Source: Paracoccaceae bacterium (lineage in GTDB: Bacteria > Pseudomonadota > Alphaproteobacteria > Rhodobacterales > Rhodobacteraceae). From it: DNA of 64,000 nt. The notes below the pieces were generated by a model, which saw only the letters and a program-made list of their open reading frames with translations, was not told the DNA's origin and did no database searches. The stretch is from NCBI GenBank assembly GCA_019429405.1, contig JAHYIZ010000004.1:56379-120378 (forward strand). The letters run 5' to 3'. The translations under genes and the position numbers were made by a program. Position 1 is the first letter of the stretch, and each line of letters opens with the position of its first letter. This document shows positions 35,388-44,800 of this stretch, piece by piece.

Positions 35388-36485
35388 ATGGGTTTCAAGA
35401 TGGGCATCGTCGGGCTGCCGAACGTGGGCAAATCGACGCTTTTCAATGCGCTGACCCGAACCGCCGCGGCGCAGGCGGCAAACTTTCCCTTCTGCACGAT
35501 CGAGCCGAATGTGGGCGAGGTGGCGGTGCCCGACCCGCGGCTGGAAAAGCTGGCGGCAATAGCGGGTTCCAAACAGATCATCCCGACCCGGATGACCTTT
35601 GTCGATATTGCGGGGCTGGTGAAGGGTGCCAGCAAAGGCGAGGGGCTGGGCAACCAGTTTCTGGCCACGATCCGCGAGGTTGATGCGGTGGCGCATGTCT
35701 TGCGCTGCTATGAAGATGCCGACGTGACCCATGTCGAGGGCCGGATCGACCCGGTGGCTGATGCCGAAACGATCGAGACCGAGCTGATGATAGCCGATAT
35801 GGAATCGATTGAGCGCCGGCTGGCTGGGTTGCAACGCAAGATCAAGGGCGGCGACAAGGAGGCAGTCGATCAGGAACGGTTGCTGAAGGCGGCGATGGTG
35901 GCACTGGAGGCGGGGCGCCCGGCGCGAAGCGTGAAAGTGGCCGACGAGGACCGCCGCGCCTGGAGCTTGCTGCAATTGCTGACCGCCAAGCCTGTGCTCT
36001 ATGTGTGCAATGTCGATGAGGCCGCAGCGGCCACCGGCAATGCCTACTCAGACCGGGTGGCTGAATTGGCGGCGCGTGAAGGCGCGGCTTCGGTGGTAAT
36101 CTCGGCGCGGATCGAGGAAGAAATTGCGCAGCTGCCCGCCGCCGAGGCGACCGAGTTTCTTGAAGCGATGGGGCTGCATGAGGCGGGGCTTGACCGGCTG
36201 ATCAGGGCCGGGCACGACCTGCTGGGGCTGCAAACCTATTTCACCGTGGGTCCCAAGGAAGCCCGCGCCTGGACGATACCCAAGGGCACGCCTGCGCCGC
36301 AGGCTGCCGGCGTGATCCATGGCGATTTTGAGCGCGGCTTCATCCGCGCTGAAACCATCGCCTATGAAGATTATATCGCGGGCAACGGCGAGGCAGGCGC
36401 GAAAGAGGCGGGGCGGTTCCGTATTGAGGGTAAGACCTATGTGGTGCAGGACGGCGACGTGCTGCATTTTCTGTTCAATGCCTGA
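35388..36485 (+). CDS. ychF: Redox-regulated ATPase YchF (Obg family)
   Basis: 365-residue P-loop protein. Walker A is GLPNVGKST (G1), the switch DIAGLVKGASKGEGLGNQFL follows, and the NVDE motif (CNVDEAAAAT) replaces the usual NKxD, which is characteristic of YchF and links it to ATP rather than GTP. A TGS domain forms the C-terminus (FTVGPKEARAWTIPKGTPAPQAAGVIHGDFERGFIRAE, partly quoted). ATG 35388 sits after AAGGGAG. It is involved in ribosome-associated and stress functions. Confidence 0.95.
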   Translation: MGFKMGIVGLPNVGKSTLFNALTRTAAAQAANFPFCTIEPNVGEVAVPDPRLEKLAAIAGSKQIIPTRMTFVDIAGLVKGASKGEGLGNQFLATIREVDAVAHVLRCYEDADVTHVEGRIDPVADAETIETELMIADMESIERRLAGLQRKIKGGDKEAVDQERLLKAAMVALEAGRPARSVKVADEDRRAWSLLQLLTAKPVLYVCNVDEAAAATGNAYSDRVAELAAREGAASVVISARIEEEIAQLPAAEATEFLEAMGLHEAGLDRLIRAGHDLLGLQTYFTVGPKEARAWTIPKGTPAPQAAGVIHGDFERGFIRAETIAYEDYIAGNGEAGAKEAGRFRIEGKTYVVQDGDVLHFLFNA

Positions 36486-36579
36486 CGTCCGCGCGGGCAT
36501 TTGGCCATGGCATTGAAAATGCAGGCTTAGCTCTCCACGCCTTCGCTATGTTCACGGGCGCGGCCTGACGCCGGTCCGG

Positions 36580-38748
36580 TCAGGCGGTGCCGTCGGTGTA
36601 GTCGGTGTAGTATCCGGCGTAGCGGTAGGATTTGGCGCTGCTTGGCTGGTGGTTCAGCGCGGCGATCACCTCGGTGCCGGGGTTCTTGGAATCGTTGAGA
36701 ATGGCCATCGCGCTGCGCACGTCGCTTTGCCCGGTGACGCCGAAGCGGACCACCATCACCAGCGTATCGCCGTAACCCACGAGATAGCGGGCATCGACCA
36801 CCGGCAACAGCGGCGGCGTATCAATAATCGTGATGTCGAAGGCGCTGCGCGCCATCTGCATCAGCGTGGCAAAGGCACCGCCGCCCAGCAATTGGTCGGT
36901 TTCGGCGTTTGCGCGCCCTGCGCCCAGTGCCAGCGACACCGTGCTGATCGAATCCTTCTCGATCAGTTCTTGGCCAAGGGCTTCGTCAGACGGGTTTTGC
37001 AGCCAGTCGGCAAGGCCATGCGCCGACTGGAAGCCGAGCAGCTTGTGCAGAGTCGGCTTGCGCAGATCGGCGTCGATCAGCAGAACGCGCCGATTGGCCT
37101 GCGCAAAGGCCCGCGCCAATGCCAGCGCAGTGGTGCTTTTACCCTCGGCCGGGATCGACGAGGTCACCACAATCACCCGCCCCTCTTTTGCACCGGCCTC
37201 TTCGCCTGGTGTGCGGGTGGCCCGAGCGGAAAGGTCAATCGTGGCGCGCAGCCGGCGGATCGATTCGGAATAGGGCGAGAGTGGGTCGGTGACGACCGCA
37301 TCCGCGATGCTGCGCTGGGTTTCGTGTTTCAACGCGATCAGCGGAATCGCGGTGGCAACACGCGCATGCAGCACATCGCGCAACTGGTTTTCGGTGGTAA
37401 TGCCGCCAATGTAATATTCGTTGAGGAAAGCCAGCCCGACACCCAGCCCAAGCCCGGCAACAAGCGCCAACGCCAGCACCATGCGCTTGTTGGGGTAGCT
37501 TGGCGCATTGGGCGGCAGCGCGGGCGAAACTACTCGGCTGTCGGCGATCTGCACCGCCGCTTGAATCTCGAGTTCGCGCATCCGCGACAGCAAGAGATTA
37601 TACTGGCTGCGTGCAATCGTGGCCTCTTGCTGCAGCCCGTAAAGCTCGGTCAGGATCTGCGAGGGGATCGTGCCGCTAAGCAAGGTTTCGCGGATCTGGC
37701 CGCGCAGGTCCTGGGTCGATTGCGCCAGCGCCCCCGCCTCGCCTTCGACATTGGCGATGACCGCAGCGACACGCTCTTGCTGGCGGGCATCGAGCAGTTC
37801 CAGCGCCGCGCGCAGGTTGACATCATCGGCCGAGCCGATCGGCACCCCCTCAAGCTGGCGCTGCAATGCCTCGCGTTGGGTTTGCAGCGTGGCCAGCGCT
37901 GCATCGCCAAGCCCTGCGGACAGCGAAGCCCAATCGCGCGCCTGAAACTGGCCCCGAAGTTCCTGCACGCGCACTTCGGCGGCAAGGCGCTTGCCGTCGG
38001 TATTGGTCAGGGCAACCCGAAGCGCCTCGATATCGGCGCGCCCGCTTTCGGCCTCGATCCGGGCAAGGTTCGTGTCGATGAACCCGTCAATCGCGCCCTC
38101 GCTTTGCGACAGTGTCGACTGTGCGGCGGCGATCTGGCCTTGCAGCTTGTCGCGCGCGGCGAGCGACGCGGATATCTTGCTTTCGACCTGCGCCGAAATA
38201 TAGGCTTGGGTCAGCGCGTTAGCCAGTGTCGCGGCGCGGTCTGGGCTTTCGGAACGCACCGAGACGCCAATCAGATATGTGATTCCGCGACGGCGGACCT
38301 CGACCGCGTTCATGAAGCCTACCAGCACCGATTTGACCAGCGTATCTCCATCGCCGTCTTGCTGGGGCACAAAGCCGAGCGCTTGCTTGACCTTGTCGCC
38401 AAGGCTGAGGTGGGGCCCGAATTCGGGGTCGGCGATCAGGTTTTCATTGCGCACCACGGCCAGCGCGACGCTTGGAGTGCGCAGGATTTCCACCTCGCTG
38501 TCAACGCGTGCATTCTCGCTGGCGCCCGAGATATTGGAGCTGTCGGAATAGACCAGAGACTTGCTGTTGGGATCGACAAGGACCAGCGCCGTGGCGGTAT
38601 AGATCGGCCGCGCGGTGACCAGATAGGCGGCGGCGATTGCCAGCACGAGCATGGCGCTCAACCCGATCAGCCAGACCTGGCGCCGCAGCAGCGCCACGAT
38701 GGCTTTGACGTCGATCTCCTGCTCGAGTTCCTGATTTTGCGAGGTCAT
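36580..38748 (-). CDS. Wzc/BY-kinase-type exopolysaccharide chain-length regulator
   Basis: 722-residue membrane protein with two helices flanking a large periplasmic Wzz-type domain rich in coiled coils (about 60-460), then a cytoplasmic bacterial tyrosine kinase. Walker A is SSIPAEGKSTTALALARAF, Walker A' LLIDADLRKPT and Walker B IIDTPPLLPVVDARYL. The C-terminus ends in a tyrosine cluster (SYRYAGYYTDYTDGTA) that would be autophosphorylated. It controls polymer length and export. It is the downstream gene of a leftward module with the polymerase and a phosphatase. Confidence 0.93.
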   Translation of the reverse strand: MTSQNQELEQEIDVKAIVALLRRQVWLIGLSAMLVLAIAAAYLVTARPIYTATALVLVDPNSKSLVYSDSSNISGASENARVDSEVEILRTPSVALAVVRNENLIADPEFGPHLSLGDKVKQALGFVPQQDGDGDTLVKSVLVGFMNAVEVRRRGITYLIGVSVRSESPDRAATLANALTQAYISAQVESKISASLAARDKLQGQIAAAQSTLSQSEGAIDGFIDTNLARIEAESGRADIEALRVALTNTDGKRLAAEVRVQELRGQFQARDWASLSAGLGDAALATLQTQREALQRQLEGVPIGSADDVNLRAALELLDARQQERVAAVIANVEGEAGALAQSTQDLRGQIRETLLSGTIPSQILTELYGLQQEATIARSQYNLLLSRMRELEIQAAVQIADSRVVSPALPPNAPSYPNKRMVLALALVAGLGLGVGLAFLNEYYIGGITTENQLRDVLHARVATAIPLIALKHETQRSIADAVVTDPLSPYSESIRRLRATIDLSARATRTPGEEAGAKEGRVIVVTSSIPAEGKSTTALALARAFAQANRRVLLIDADLRKPTLHKLLGFQSAHGLADWLQNPSDEALGQELIEKDSISTVSLALGAGRANAETDQLLGGGAFATLMQMARSAFDITIIDTPPLLPVVDARYLVGYGDTLVMVVRFGVTGQSDVRSAMAILNDSKNPGTEVIAALNHQPSSAKSYRYAGYYTDYTDGTA

Positions 38749-38872
38749 ATGAGCTGAACTAGGCTTTCTGCAATTTGTCGGTGCGCCGCAAAGGGGCCGG
38801 GCGCTAATGGCTCCTAGCAGCGACCGGACGCCATTTCCAGACTCTTTCACACGCGCGCGCGAAGGTGGCCCC

Positions 38873-39679
38873 TCAGTCGCCCGCTGCCAGAAAGACCGGT
38901 GCCAGCCCTTGCACAAGCCGCACCGCACTCAGCCGCCCGGTCACATAAGCGCCGGTATCGACGTTGATGCGCCAGTCGCGCTGGCTGGGCGCCGTGACCG
39001 GCATGTGCCCTTGCACCACCAGCCCGCCGGGTGCGAGGTCGGGAGGCGGGAGTGATTCGGGGTCGGCGAACCGCCGTGACCAAAGCAGAGTTTGGCGGTC
39101 TTGCTGGTCAAGCGGCTGCGCGGGGTCAACCCCGGCGTGGCACAGGTAATGCCGCCCGGCGTGAAGATAGAGCGGTAGGCCCGCGAGAAAATCGACGTGC
39201 TCTTGCGGGATGTGCGCCGCAATGCGCATCGCCAGCGCCTTGGGTGAAAGCGCGTGCAGCGCCGTGATATCGCGCGCGATCCCATATGAGGCAAGCATTT
39301 CGGCGCCACCATACGCAAGCCAGTCGGCCCGCGGGTCTGGGTCGCGCAGAAACTGCAAGGCCATGTCCTCGTGGTTGCCGAGCAGGCAGAGGCGGGTGGT
39401 GCCCATGGGGGCGGGCGCCAGCAGGTGATCGATCATGCCCGCACTGTCGGGGCCGCGGTCGATGATGTCGCCAAGCAGCACGATCAGCTTGGCGCCCGGC
39501 ACCGCATCGGCGGCGATCCGTGCTTCCATGGCGCGATAGAGGTCAAGGCGCCCGTGCACATCGCCCACCGCGTAGATCGTGGGCAGCGGCGGATCAAGCA
39601 TCATTCCGGACACGGCGGGCTGTGGCGCCGGGGCTGGCGGTCTGCGGCGAGTAAAGAGCCTGCGCACAAGCGCGCTCAT
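38873..39679 (-). CDS. PPP-type serine/threonine phosphatase-like metallophosphatase
   Basis: 268-residue metallophosphoesterase. The metal-binding motifs are in order: YAVGDVHGRLDL (GDxHG), LLGDIIDRGPDSAGM (GDxxDRG) and LLGNHEDMAL (GNHE), with later histidines in HYLCHAGVDPAQ and QGHMPV. This is the PP1/ApaH-like catalytic domain. It overlaps the polymerase gene by four bases, and the BY-kinase gene begins 124 bases further on, so it may dephosphorylate a component of this pathway. Kinase-phosphatase pairing is inferred; ApaH-type nucleotide hydrolysis is an alternative. Confidence 0.88.
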   Translation of the reverse strand: MSALVRRLFTRRRPPAPAPQPAVSGMMLDPPLPTIYAVGDVHGRLDLYRAMEARIAADAVPGAKLIVLLGDIIDRGPDSAGMIDHLLAPAPMGTTRLCLLGNHEDMALQFLRDPDPRADWLAYGGAEMLASYGIARDITALHALSPKALAMRIAAHIPQEHVDFLAGLPLYLHAGRHYLCHAGVDPAQPLDQQDRQTLLWSRRFADPESLPPPDLAPGGLVVQGHMPVTAPSQRDWRINVDTGAYVTGRLSAVRLVQGLAPVFLAAGD

Positions 39680-41202
39680 TGCGCGGCGCCCGCTGCGGCC
39701 TCGGATGGTGAAGCGGGCACCGTGCGGCGTGCCACTCCAAGCGCCAGAATTGCAAGCAACAGAAACTGGTTGGCTTGCATCTCAAGGCTGAAATCGACCA
39801 GCGAGTGCACGCCGCCCACCAGCAGCGCCGCCAGCGCCGCAAGCACAAGTGCGACGTCATGGCGCCTGCGCCGCAGCACAGTGACGAGCCGGGTTGCAAG
39901 GCCCACTGCGGCGAGCATCGGCAGGGTGCCGAACACCACGCCCAGTTCAACCCAGAGCGCAAGATAGGTGGAATGGGTCTTGTCCCAGATCACTGCGGCA
40001 GAAACCGGGGCGTGGTGGAACAGCTCATAGGCCGGTTGAAAGGCGTCGAGACCATACCCGGCAAGCGGGCGCGCCGCGATCATCTCCAGCACCTGCGCGT
40101 AAAGGTCGAGCCGCGAGGCGGAGTTGGCCTCGATCAGAAGCGACCGCTCGACCACGCCGCCGCCCTGCACCAAAAGCACGACCCCGAACCCCGCCAGCGC
40201 CGCAAACCCGCCAAGCCAGCGCTTCACCGCAGCGTTTCGGCCTGCCGAAGATCCGCGCGGCAGCGCGACCCAGACCAGCACAAGGCCAAGCATGGTGGCG
40301 GCAAACCCCATCCGCGACTCGGTTGCCAAAAGCGCCAGAATGATGATCAGCCAGAGCACCCAGAACAACAGCGACGCGAGGTTTTCGGCGCTGGTCAGCC
40401 GGTTGCCCGCCGGGTGGCGCATGCGCGGCACTCGCGCGCGTTCAAGGATTAGCGCGAGCCCCAGCACTGCGCCCATGCCCAGAAAGGTCGCAAACGAGTT
40501 GCGGTTGATAAACGGGCCGGTGGCGGCGGTGAGGTAATTCAGCTTTTCGCCCCAGAAGAAACTGTTACCGAAAAAGCGAAGCGACATCAGGCCCCAAAGC
40601 GCATAGAAGGCGACGCCGAAAAACAGCGCCCAGCCGATGGCAAGCGCCCGGCCAAGCCGCGCCGAGGCTTCGAGCATGAGGACGAAGAACACCAGCATGG
40701 TCACACCGCGCAGCACGGCCAGGTAGCTGGCACCGGGCGCGAGGCTGAGGCTGGTGGGCCGGGGCGCGCCGGTGGCGGGCAGCGTGGTCAGCCAGCCCGG
40801 CAGCACAGGGGCGAGCGGTAGCGTCTGCACGAGCGCAAACAGCAGTGCCGCAACGACGAGCCAAAGCCACGGCTGCACCGTCGCCGCGCGAAAGCCGCGC
40901 ACGACCGGCAACATTGCAATGGCGCCAAAGTAGACCGCCGCGCCGACGCCCATAAGCATCGCCCAAAGCATCCATGCTGCGCCCCGGTTTGACCCGACCG
41001 GCAGCGGCGCGAGCAGCACAAGTGCCACCAGCGCGAAGGCAAGAATAGTGTTGATGCGGCGGCGATGACGATCAGAGCCAGCGGCTTGCGGGGTGTTTGC
41101 ACCACCCGAGACCGGGCGCAACCTTGGCGCCGCCTGCTGCTCGGTTGCCGCGCGCGTGGCGTCGGCTGCGGTCAGGAATGGGGGCAGGCCGGGGGTATTC
41201 AT
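39676..41202 (-). CDS. O-antigen ligase-like / Wzy-type polymerase membrane protein
   Basis: 508-residue polytopic protein with about a dozen hydrophobic segments and a large periplasmic loop that includes INRNSFATFLGMG and YGLDAFQPAYELFHHAPVSAAVIWDKTHSTYLALWVELG. The latter is the Wzy_C/O-antigen-ligase signature region with the conserved H-x-S/T-x pattern. The first ~50 residues are soluble and proline-rich. It is most likely the polymerase of an exopolysaccharide pathway. It starts four bases after the upstream gene ends. Confidence 0.85.
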   Translation of the reverse strand: MNTPGLPPFLTAADATRAATEQQAAPRLRPVSGGANTPQAAGSDRHRRRINTILAFALVALVLLAPLPVGSNRGAAWMLWAMLMGVGAAVYFGAIAMLPVVRGFRAATVQPWLWLVVAALLFALVQTLPLAPVLPGWLTTLPATGAPRPTSLSLAPGASYLAVLRGVTMLVFFVLMLEASARLGRALAIGWALFFGVAFYALWGLMSLRFFGNSFFWGEKLNYLTAATGPFINRNSFATFLGMGAVLGLALILERARVPRMRHPAGNRLTSAENLASLLFWVLWLIIILALLATESRMGFAATMLGLVLVWVALPRGSSAGRNAAVKRWLGGFAALAGFGVVLLVQGGGVVERSLLIEANSASRLDLYAQVLEMIAARPLAGYGLDAFQPAYELFHHAPVSAAVIWDKTHSTYLALWVELGVVFGTLPMLAAVGLATRLVTVLRRRRHDVALVLAALAALLVGGVHSLVDFSLEMQANQFLLLAILALGVARRTVPASPSEAAAGAAQ

Positions 41203-41206
41203 GCCG

Positions 41207-41860
41207 TCAACTGCCAGAGCGGCGCACGGCGGCGATGAAGGCGCGCTGTGCCGGTTCGGGTGCGCGCTCAATGGCCGTGGTGATGACTTCGCGCAGTTCG
41301 GGGTAGGCGGCATAGCGCCGCGCCAGCAGGGCGGTGCCGACACCGGTTTGCGCCAACACGGCGATATCCGCGGTGAAGGCATTGGCAAGGTCGGGCCCGG
41401 CGTCTGCGATGCGGTCGGCTACAAGGGCAAAGCGGCGCTGGGCAAGTTCGCCCTCATAGCCGCCGGTCGCCTGCGAAGAGACCACGGCTTGTGCAAATTC
41501 GGCGTCGGTGGCAGCACTTGCCGCAAGCGCCAAATGTGCCCAGGACGACACCGGGGCGCGCCGCAGTGCCGCCATGGCGAGATCATGGCAGCTTGCGGTA
41601 AGCGCGGTGCGCGTTTCCTGTGGCCGGAACATTGCCTGCGGGCTGCGCAGGATATCTTCGCAGGCGCGCAGCACGATTCGCTCTGCCCGAACCGAGGCGG
41701 GCAGTGCAACGCTGCCTTGGGCGAGTTCCAAAAGCTGATCGCTTACCGGCATGCGCGAGAACAGGACGGCCGCATATTCCGTGCGAAACTGCGGCAGTGC
41801 TGCAACAGCGAGGGCGAGGCTGCCCACTGCAGCCAGAATTGCGCCGGTTCGTAGGGTCAT
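41207..41860 (-). CDS. Exported alpha-helical protein of the EPS module, unknown
   Basis: 217-residue protein with an N-terminal hydrophobic anchor or signal (GAILAAVGSLALAVAAL). The rest is helical and Ala-rich, with regular segments such as ASSWAHLALAASAATDAEFAQAV-like stretches that suggest tetratricopeptide-like packing, and two cysteines in RACEDIL and ASCHDLAM. It ends four bases before the polymerase gene, so it belongs to the same leftward operon and probably assists polymer assembly. ATG 41860 was chosen because the hydrophobic segment then begins at residue 6. Function is unknown. Confidence 0.72.
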   Translation of the reverse strand: MTLRTGAILAAVGSLALAVAALPQFRTEYAAVLFSRMPVSDQLLELAQGSVALPASVRAERIVLRACEDILRSPQAMFRPQETRTALTASCHDLAMAALRRAPVSSWAHLALAASAATDAEFAQAVVSSQATGGYEGELAQRRFALVADRIADAGPDLANAFTADIAVLAQTGVGTALLARRYAAYPELREVITTAIERAPEPAQRAFIAAVRRSGS

Positions 41861-42039
41861 GGCTACCCTTGCCCACAAGAAAAAACAGAACTCATCGCAC
41901 GCACCGATACAGCAATTGGCGCGTTCGCGCCGACACATGCATGCTGCGCCGCCGCTGTGCAAGTTTCAATTGTGCGGGCGGAAAGGTTCAGCGTATATTG
42001 CGCCCGAGTTCCGCATAACGGTACGATTTGAGGTCAGAA

Positions 42040-42438
42040 ATGAAATTTTCCAGAATTGCCCTGTTCGCGATGCTTGCACTTGGAACCGCTGCACCGGCCC
42101 ATGCGCAGGCGCCTGTTTTCGATGCCGCCAATGTAAGTGTCGGTTGCACGAACGGAAGTTGTGCCGCGGCAACTCAGGCCGCGATTGCGCAGATTACCGC
42201 CAGCGGGTTGACGGGGCGGGCCTATAGCGACCAGATCGCGCTTCTCGCCTCGGCTCTCTATGCATTGGTGCAGGGTGGGCAGGCTTCTTTGGCTGACGTT
42301 GGCGCAGCGCTGCGCGCGACTGCCGCCGCCTCGAACGATCCGGCGCAGGCCGATGCGATTGTGGCTGCTGCCGAAGCGGTGGAAAGCGGACGTGCCACGA
42401 ACGGCACCGTGCCCGCGTTTGAAGCAAGCCCGAACTGA
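42040..42438 (+). CDS. Small secreted protein, unknown
   Basis: 132-residue exported protein: cleavable signal peptide ending in AHAQ (about residue 23), then VGCTNGSCAAATQAAI with two cysteines five apart that could form a disulfide, followed by a helical Ala-rich domain (SDQIALLASALYALVQGGQASLADVGAALRATAAA, partly quoted). It is divergent from the EPS module across an AT-richer gap and ends in a terminator. I recognise no family; small helical proteins of this kind occur in Rhodobacteraceae. Confidence 0.75.
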   Translation: MKFSRIALFAMLALGTAAPAHAQAPVFDAANVSVGCTNGSCAAATQAAIAQITASGLTGRAYSDQIALLASALYALVQGGQASLADVGAALRATAAASNDPAQADAIVAAAEAVESGRATNGTVPAFEASPN

Positions 42439-42459
42439 AACTGCAAAAATTGTCTGTTC

Positions 42460-42492
42460 GGCCAGCCCCCTGCGCGAGGCTGGCCGTTTTTT
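42460..42492 (+). terminator. Rho-independent terminator
   Basis: Perfect 8-bp stem GGCCAGCC / GGCTGGCC with a 10-base loop, followed by GTTTTTTATTT. It lies 21 bases after the small secreted protein gene and before the convergent ptsP gene. Confidence 0.88.
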
Positions 42493-42531
42493 ATTTCGCG
42501 GGCGGTGTTTGGCCTCGCTCTCTGCTGGGGG

Positions 42532-44772
42532 CTATTGCCGCGCCAGCCAGCCCGTCACAGCAGCGCGAACGCTTTCGGCACCGCGCGCCCTCGCCTCGTC
42601 GATCACATCTTTCAGGTCGAGCAGGCTGACCCGGCGGATCAGGTGTTTGACTGGGCCAATCGACGCGGGGCGCATGGAAAGCGTGCGCAGCCCCAGGGCG
42701 GCAAAGGTGACAGCTTCGATCGGGCGGCCGGCATCTTCGCCGCAAAAGCTTAGCGGCGTATCAGAGCGTGCGCAGCGGTCGATGATCTGTTCCAGCAACC
42801 CGAGGAAGGACGTGTCGAGGGTGTCGTAGCGCCGCCGTACACGTTCGTTTTCACGGTCGGCGGCGAAGAAGAATTGCTTGAGATCGTTGCCGCCGATCGA
42901 GATGAAATCAACCTCGTCAAAGAATTCCTGCGGCGCGAAGGCGAGGCTGGGGGTTTCCAGCATCGCGCCGACTTCGACCGCCGACGGCACGGTGCGGCCC
43001 GCTGCGGCTTCGCGCGTGACCTCATCCAGCAGGATCTTGCGGGCGGTCAGATACTCGCCCCGGTTTGCGATGAAGGGGAACATCACGGTCAGCGGGCGGC
43101 CATGGCTGGCGCGGATCATGGCCTGCAACTGCATGCGAAGAATGCCGGGTTTATCGAGCCCCAGCCGGATCGCGCGCCAGCCCATCGCGGGGTTCGGCTC
43201 GTCTTGCGGTTTCATGAAGGGCAAGACCTTGTCGGAGCCGATATCGAGGGTGCGAAACACCACCCGTTTGCCCGCTGCGGCATCCATGACGCGGGCATAG
43301 ATGGCGGCAAGCTCGCCCCGGCGCGGCACCTGACTGCGGATCAGGAATTGCAGCTCGGTGCGAAAAAGGCCGACACCATCGGCGCCCGACCCGATCAGCG
43401 ATGGCAGATCGGCCATCAGCCCGGCGTTCATGTGCAGCGCAATATGGGTGCCGCACGTGCCTGCGGCGGGCACGCCGCGCAGACTGGCGTAGCGGCTTTG
43501 CGCCTCGGCTTGCATCGCGATCTTGTCGCGAAAGGCGTGGGCGACGGTTTCCTCGGGGCGCAGGTGCACCAGCCCCTGATCGCCATCGACCAGAATCTGG
43601 TTGCCATTAAGCGCCTCGGTGGTGATGCGCTGGGCGTGGATGACCAGCGGAATCGCCAGCGCGCGGGCCACGATCGCTGCGTGGCTGCCGACCGAGCCTT
43701 CCTCCAGCACGACGCCGCGCAGTTTGCGGCCGTAATCCAAGAGTTCCGCCGGGCCGATGTTGCGCGCCACCAGCACCGGGTTATCGGGCATTTCGGCGCC
43801 GGTATCGCTGCCCTGCCCGGTCAGGATGCGCAGCAGGCGGTTGGAAAGGTCGTCAAGGTCATAAAGACGGTCGCGCAGGTAGGGGTCAGAGGCCTGTTCC
43901 AGCCGGGCGCGGGCCGAGGACTGTTCCTTTTCAACCGCCGCCTCGGCCGAAAGGCCGCGTGCGATGTCTTCCTCCATGCGCCGCATCCAGCCGCGCGAAT
44001 TGGCGAACATGCGGTAGGTTTCAAGCACTTCCAGATGGTCGGCATCGGTGCTGAGCGCATTGGAAAGCATCCGGTCAACCGACTCGCGCAATTCGGCCAC
44101 CGCAATCGCCAGCCGCGCGCTTTCCTTGTCGGGGTCGTCGCCCACCGGGTTGGTGACCACCACGCGCGGCTCGTGTAGCCAGACGCGACCCTCGGCGGCG
44201 CCTTCCTGCCCGGTGGCACCCCGAAACAGCACCGGGCGGGTATGCACCCGCGCCATCGCCTCGCCTTCGCCCAGAAAGGCGCCAAGCTCGGCCATTTCGG
44301 CCAGCACCATGGCGACAACTTCAAGCCCGTAGACCTCGTCCTCCGAAAACTGGCGCGTTTCGCGTGATTGCACCACCAGCACGCCCAGCTTTTCGCCGAC
44401 GCGCTGGATCGGCACGCCCAAAAAACTTGAATACAGTTCTTCGCCGGTTTCGGGCATGTAGCGAAAGCCACGCTCGGCGGGGGCGTTGCCGGTGTTGACC
44501 GGCTGCCCGAAACGCGCAACACGGCCCACAAGGCCCTCGCCAAGCTTTAGCCGGGTCTGGTGCACCGAAGCGGCCTTCAGGCCTTCTGTCGCGCAAAGCT
44601 CCAGCGTCTCGGGGTCGCGGAACAGGTAGATCGAGCACACCTGCGTGCCCATTGAATGCGCGATCAGATGGGTGATGCGGTCAAGCCGTTCCTGCCCCTT
44701 GGCGGGGGTGGCAAGCGTGTCGCGCAGGCGCCGCAGCAACTTGCGGCTGTCACTTTCCGTGCGTTCGGGCAT
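42532..44772 (-). CDS. ptsP: Phosphoenolpyruvate-protein phosphotransferase PtsP (EI-Ntr)
   Basis: 746-residue enzyme I of the nitrogen phosphotransferase system. An N-terminal GAF domain (about 15-165) is followed by the EI-type catalytic part. The phosphorylated histidine is at about residue 364 in EGSVGSHAAIVARAL, and the PEP-binding barrel shows GADGVGLFRTELQFL, RTLDIGSDKVLPF and FISIGGNDLKQFFFAADR. It passes phosphate from PEP to NPr, controlling nitrogen and carbon regulation. In relatives it commonly follows lysC; here a broken gene lies in between. Confidence 0.95.
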   Translation of the reverse strand: MPERTESDSRKLLRRLRDTLATPAKGQERLDRITHLIAHSMGTQVCSIYLFRDPETLELCATEGLKAASVHQTRLKLGEGLVGRVARFGQPVNTGNAPAERGFRYMPETGEELYSSFLGVPIQRVGEKLGVLVVQSRETRQFSEDEVYGLEVVAMVLAEMAELGAFLGEGEAMARVHTRPVLFRGATGQEGAAEGRVWLHEPRVVVTNPVGDDPDKESARLAIAVAELRESVDRMLSNALSTDADHLEVLETYRMFANSRGWMRRMEEDIARGLSAEAAVEKEQSSARARLEQASDPYLRDRLYDLDDLSNRLLRILTGQGSDTGAEMPDNPVLVARNIGPAELLDYGRKLRGVVLEEGSVGSHAAIVARALAIPLVIHAQRITTEALNGNQILVDGDQGLVHLRPEETVAHAFRDKIAMQAEAQSRYASLRGVPAAGTCGTHIALHMNAGLMADLPSLIGSGADGVGLFRTELQFLIRSQVPRRGELAAIYARVMDAAAGKRVVFRTLDIGSDKVLPFMKPQDEPNPAMGWRAIRLGLDKPGILRMQLQAMIRASHGRPLTVMFPFIANRGEYLTARKILLDEVTREAAAGRTVPSAVEVGAMLETPSLAFAPQEFFDEVDFISIGGNDLKQFFFAADRENERVRRRYDTLDTSFLGLLEQIIDRCARSDTPLSFCGEDAGRPIEAVTFAALGLRTLSMRPASIGPVKHLIRRVSLLDLKDVIDEARARGAESVRAAVTGWLARQ

Positions 44773-44800
44773 GGGTCGGTCCGATCTCGTTCTACCGCTT

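Noticed and set aside
36649..38757. 702-residue open frame opposite the Wzc-like kinase
   Set aside because: It is antisense to a gene with clear Walker motifs and domain order. Its translation is rich in Arg, Gln and His without motifs, the usual shadow of GC-rich coding DNA.
42874..44178. 434-residue open frame opposite ptsP
   Set aside because: Antisense shadow of a well-conserved enzyme; no recognisable domain.
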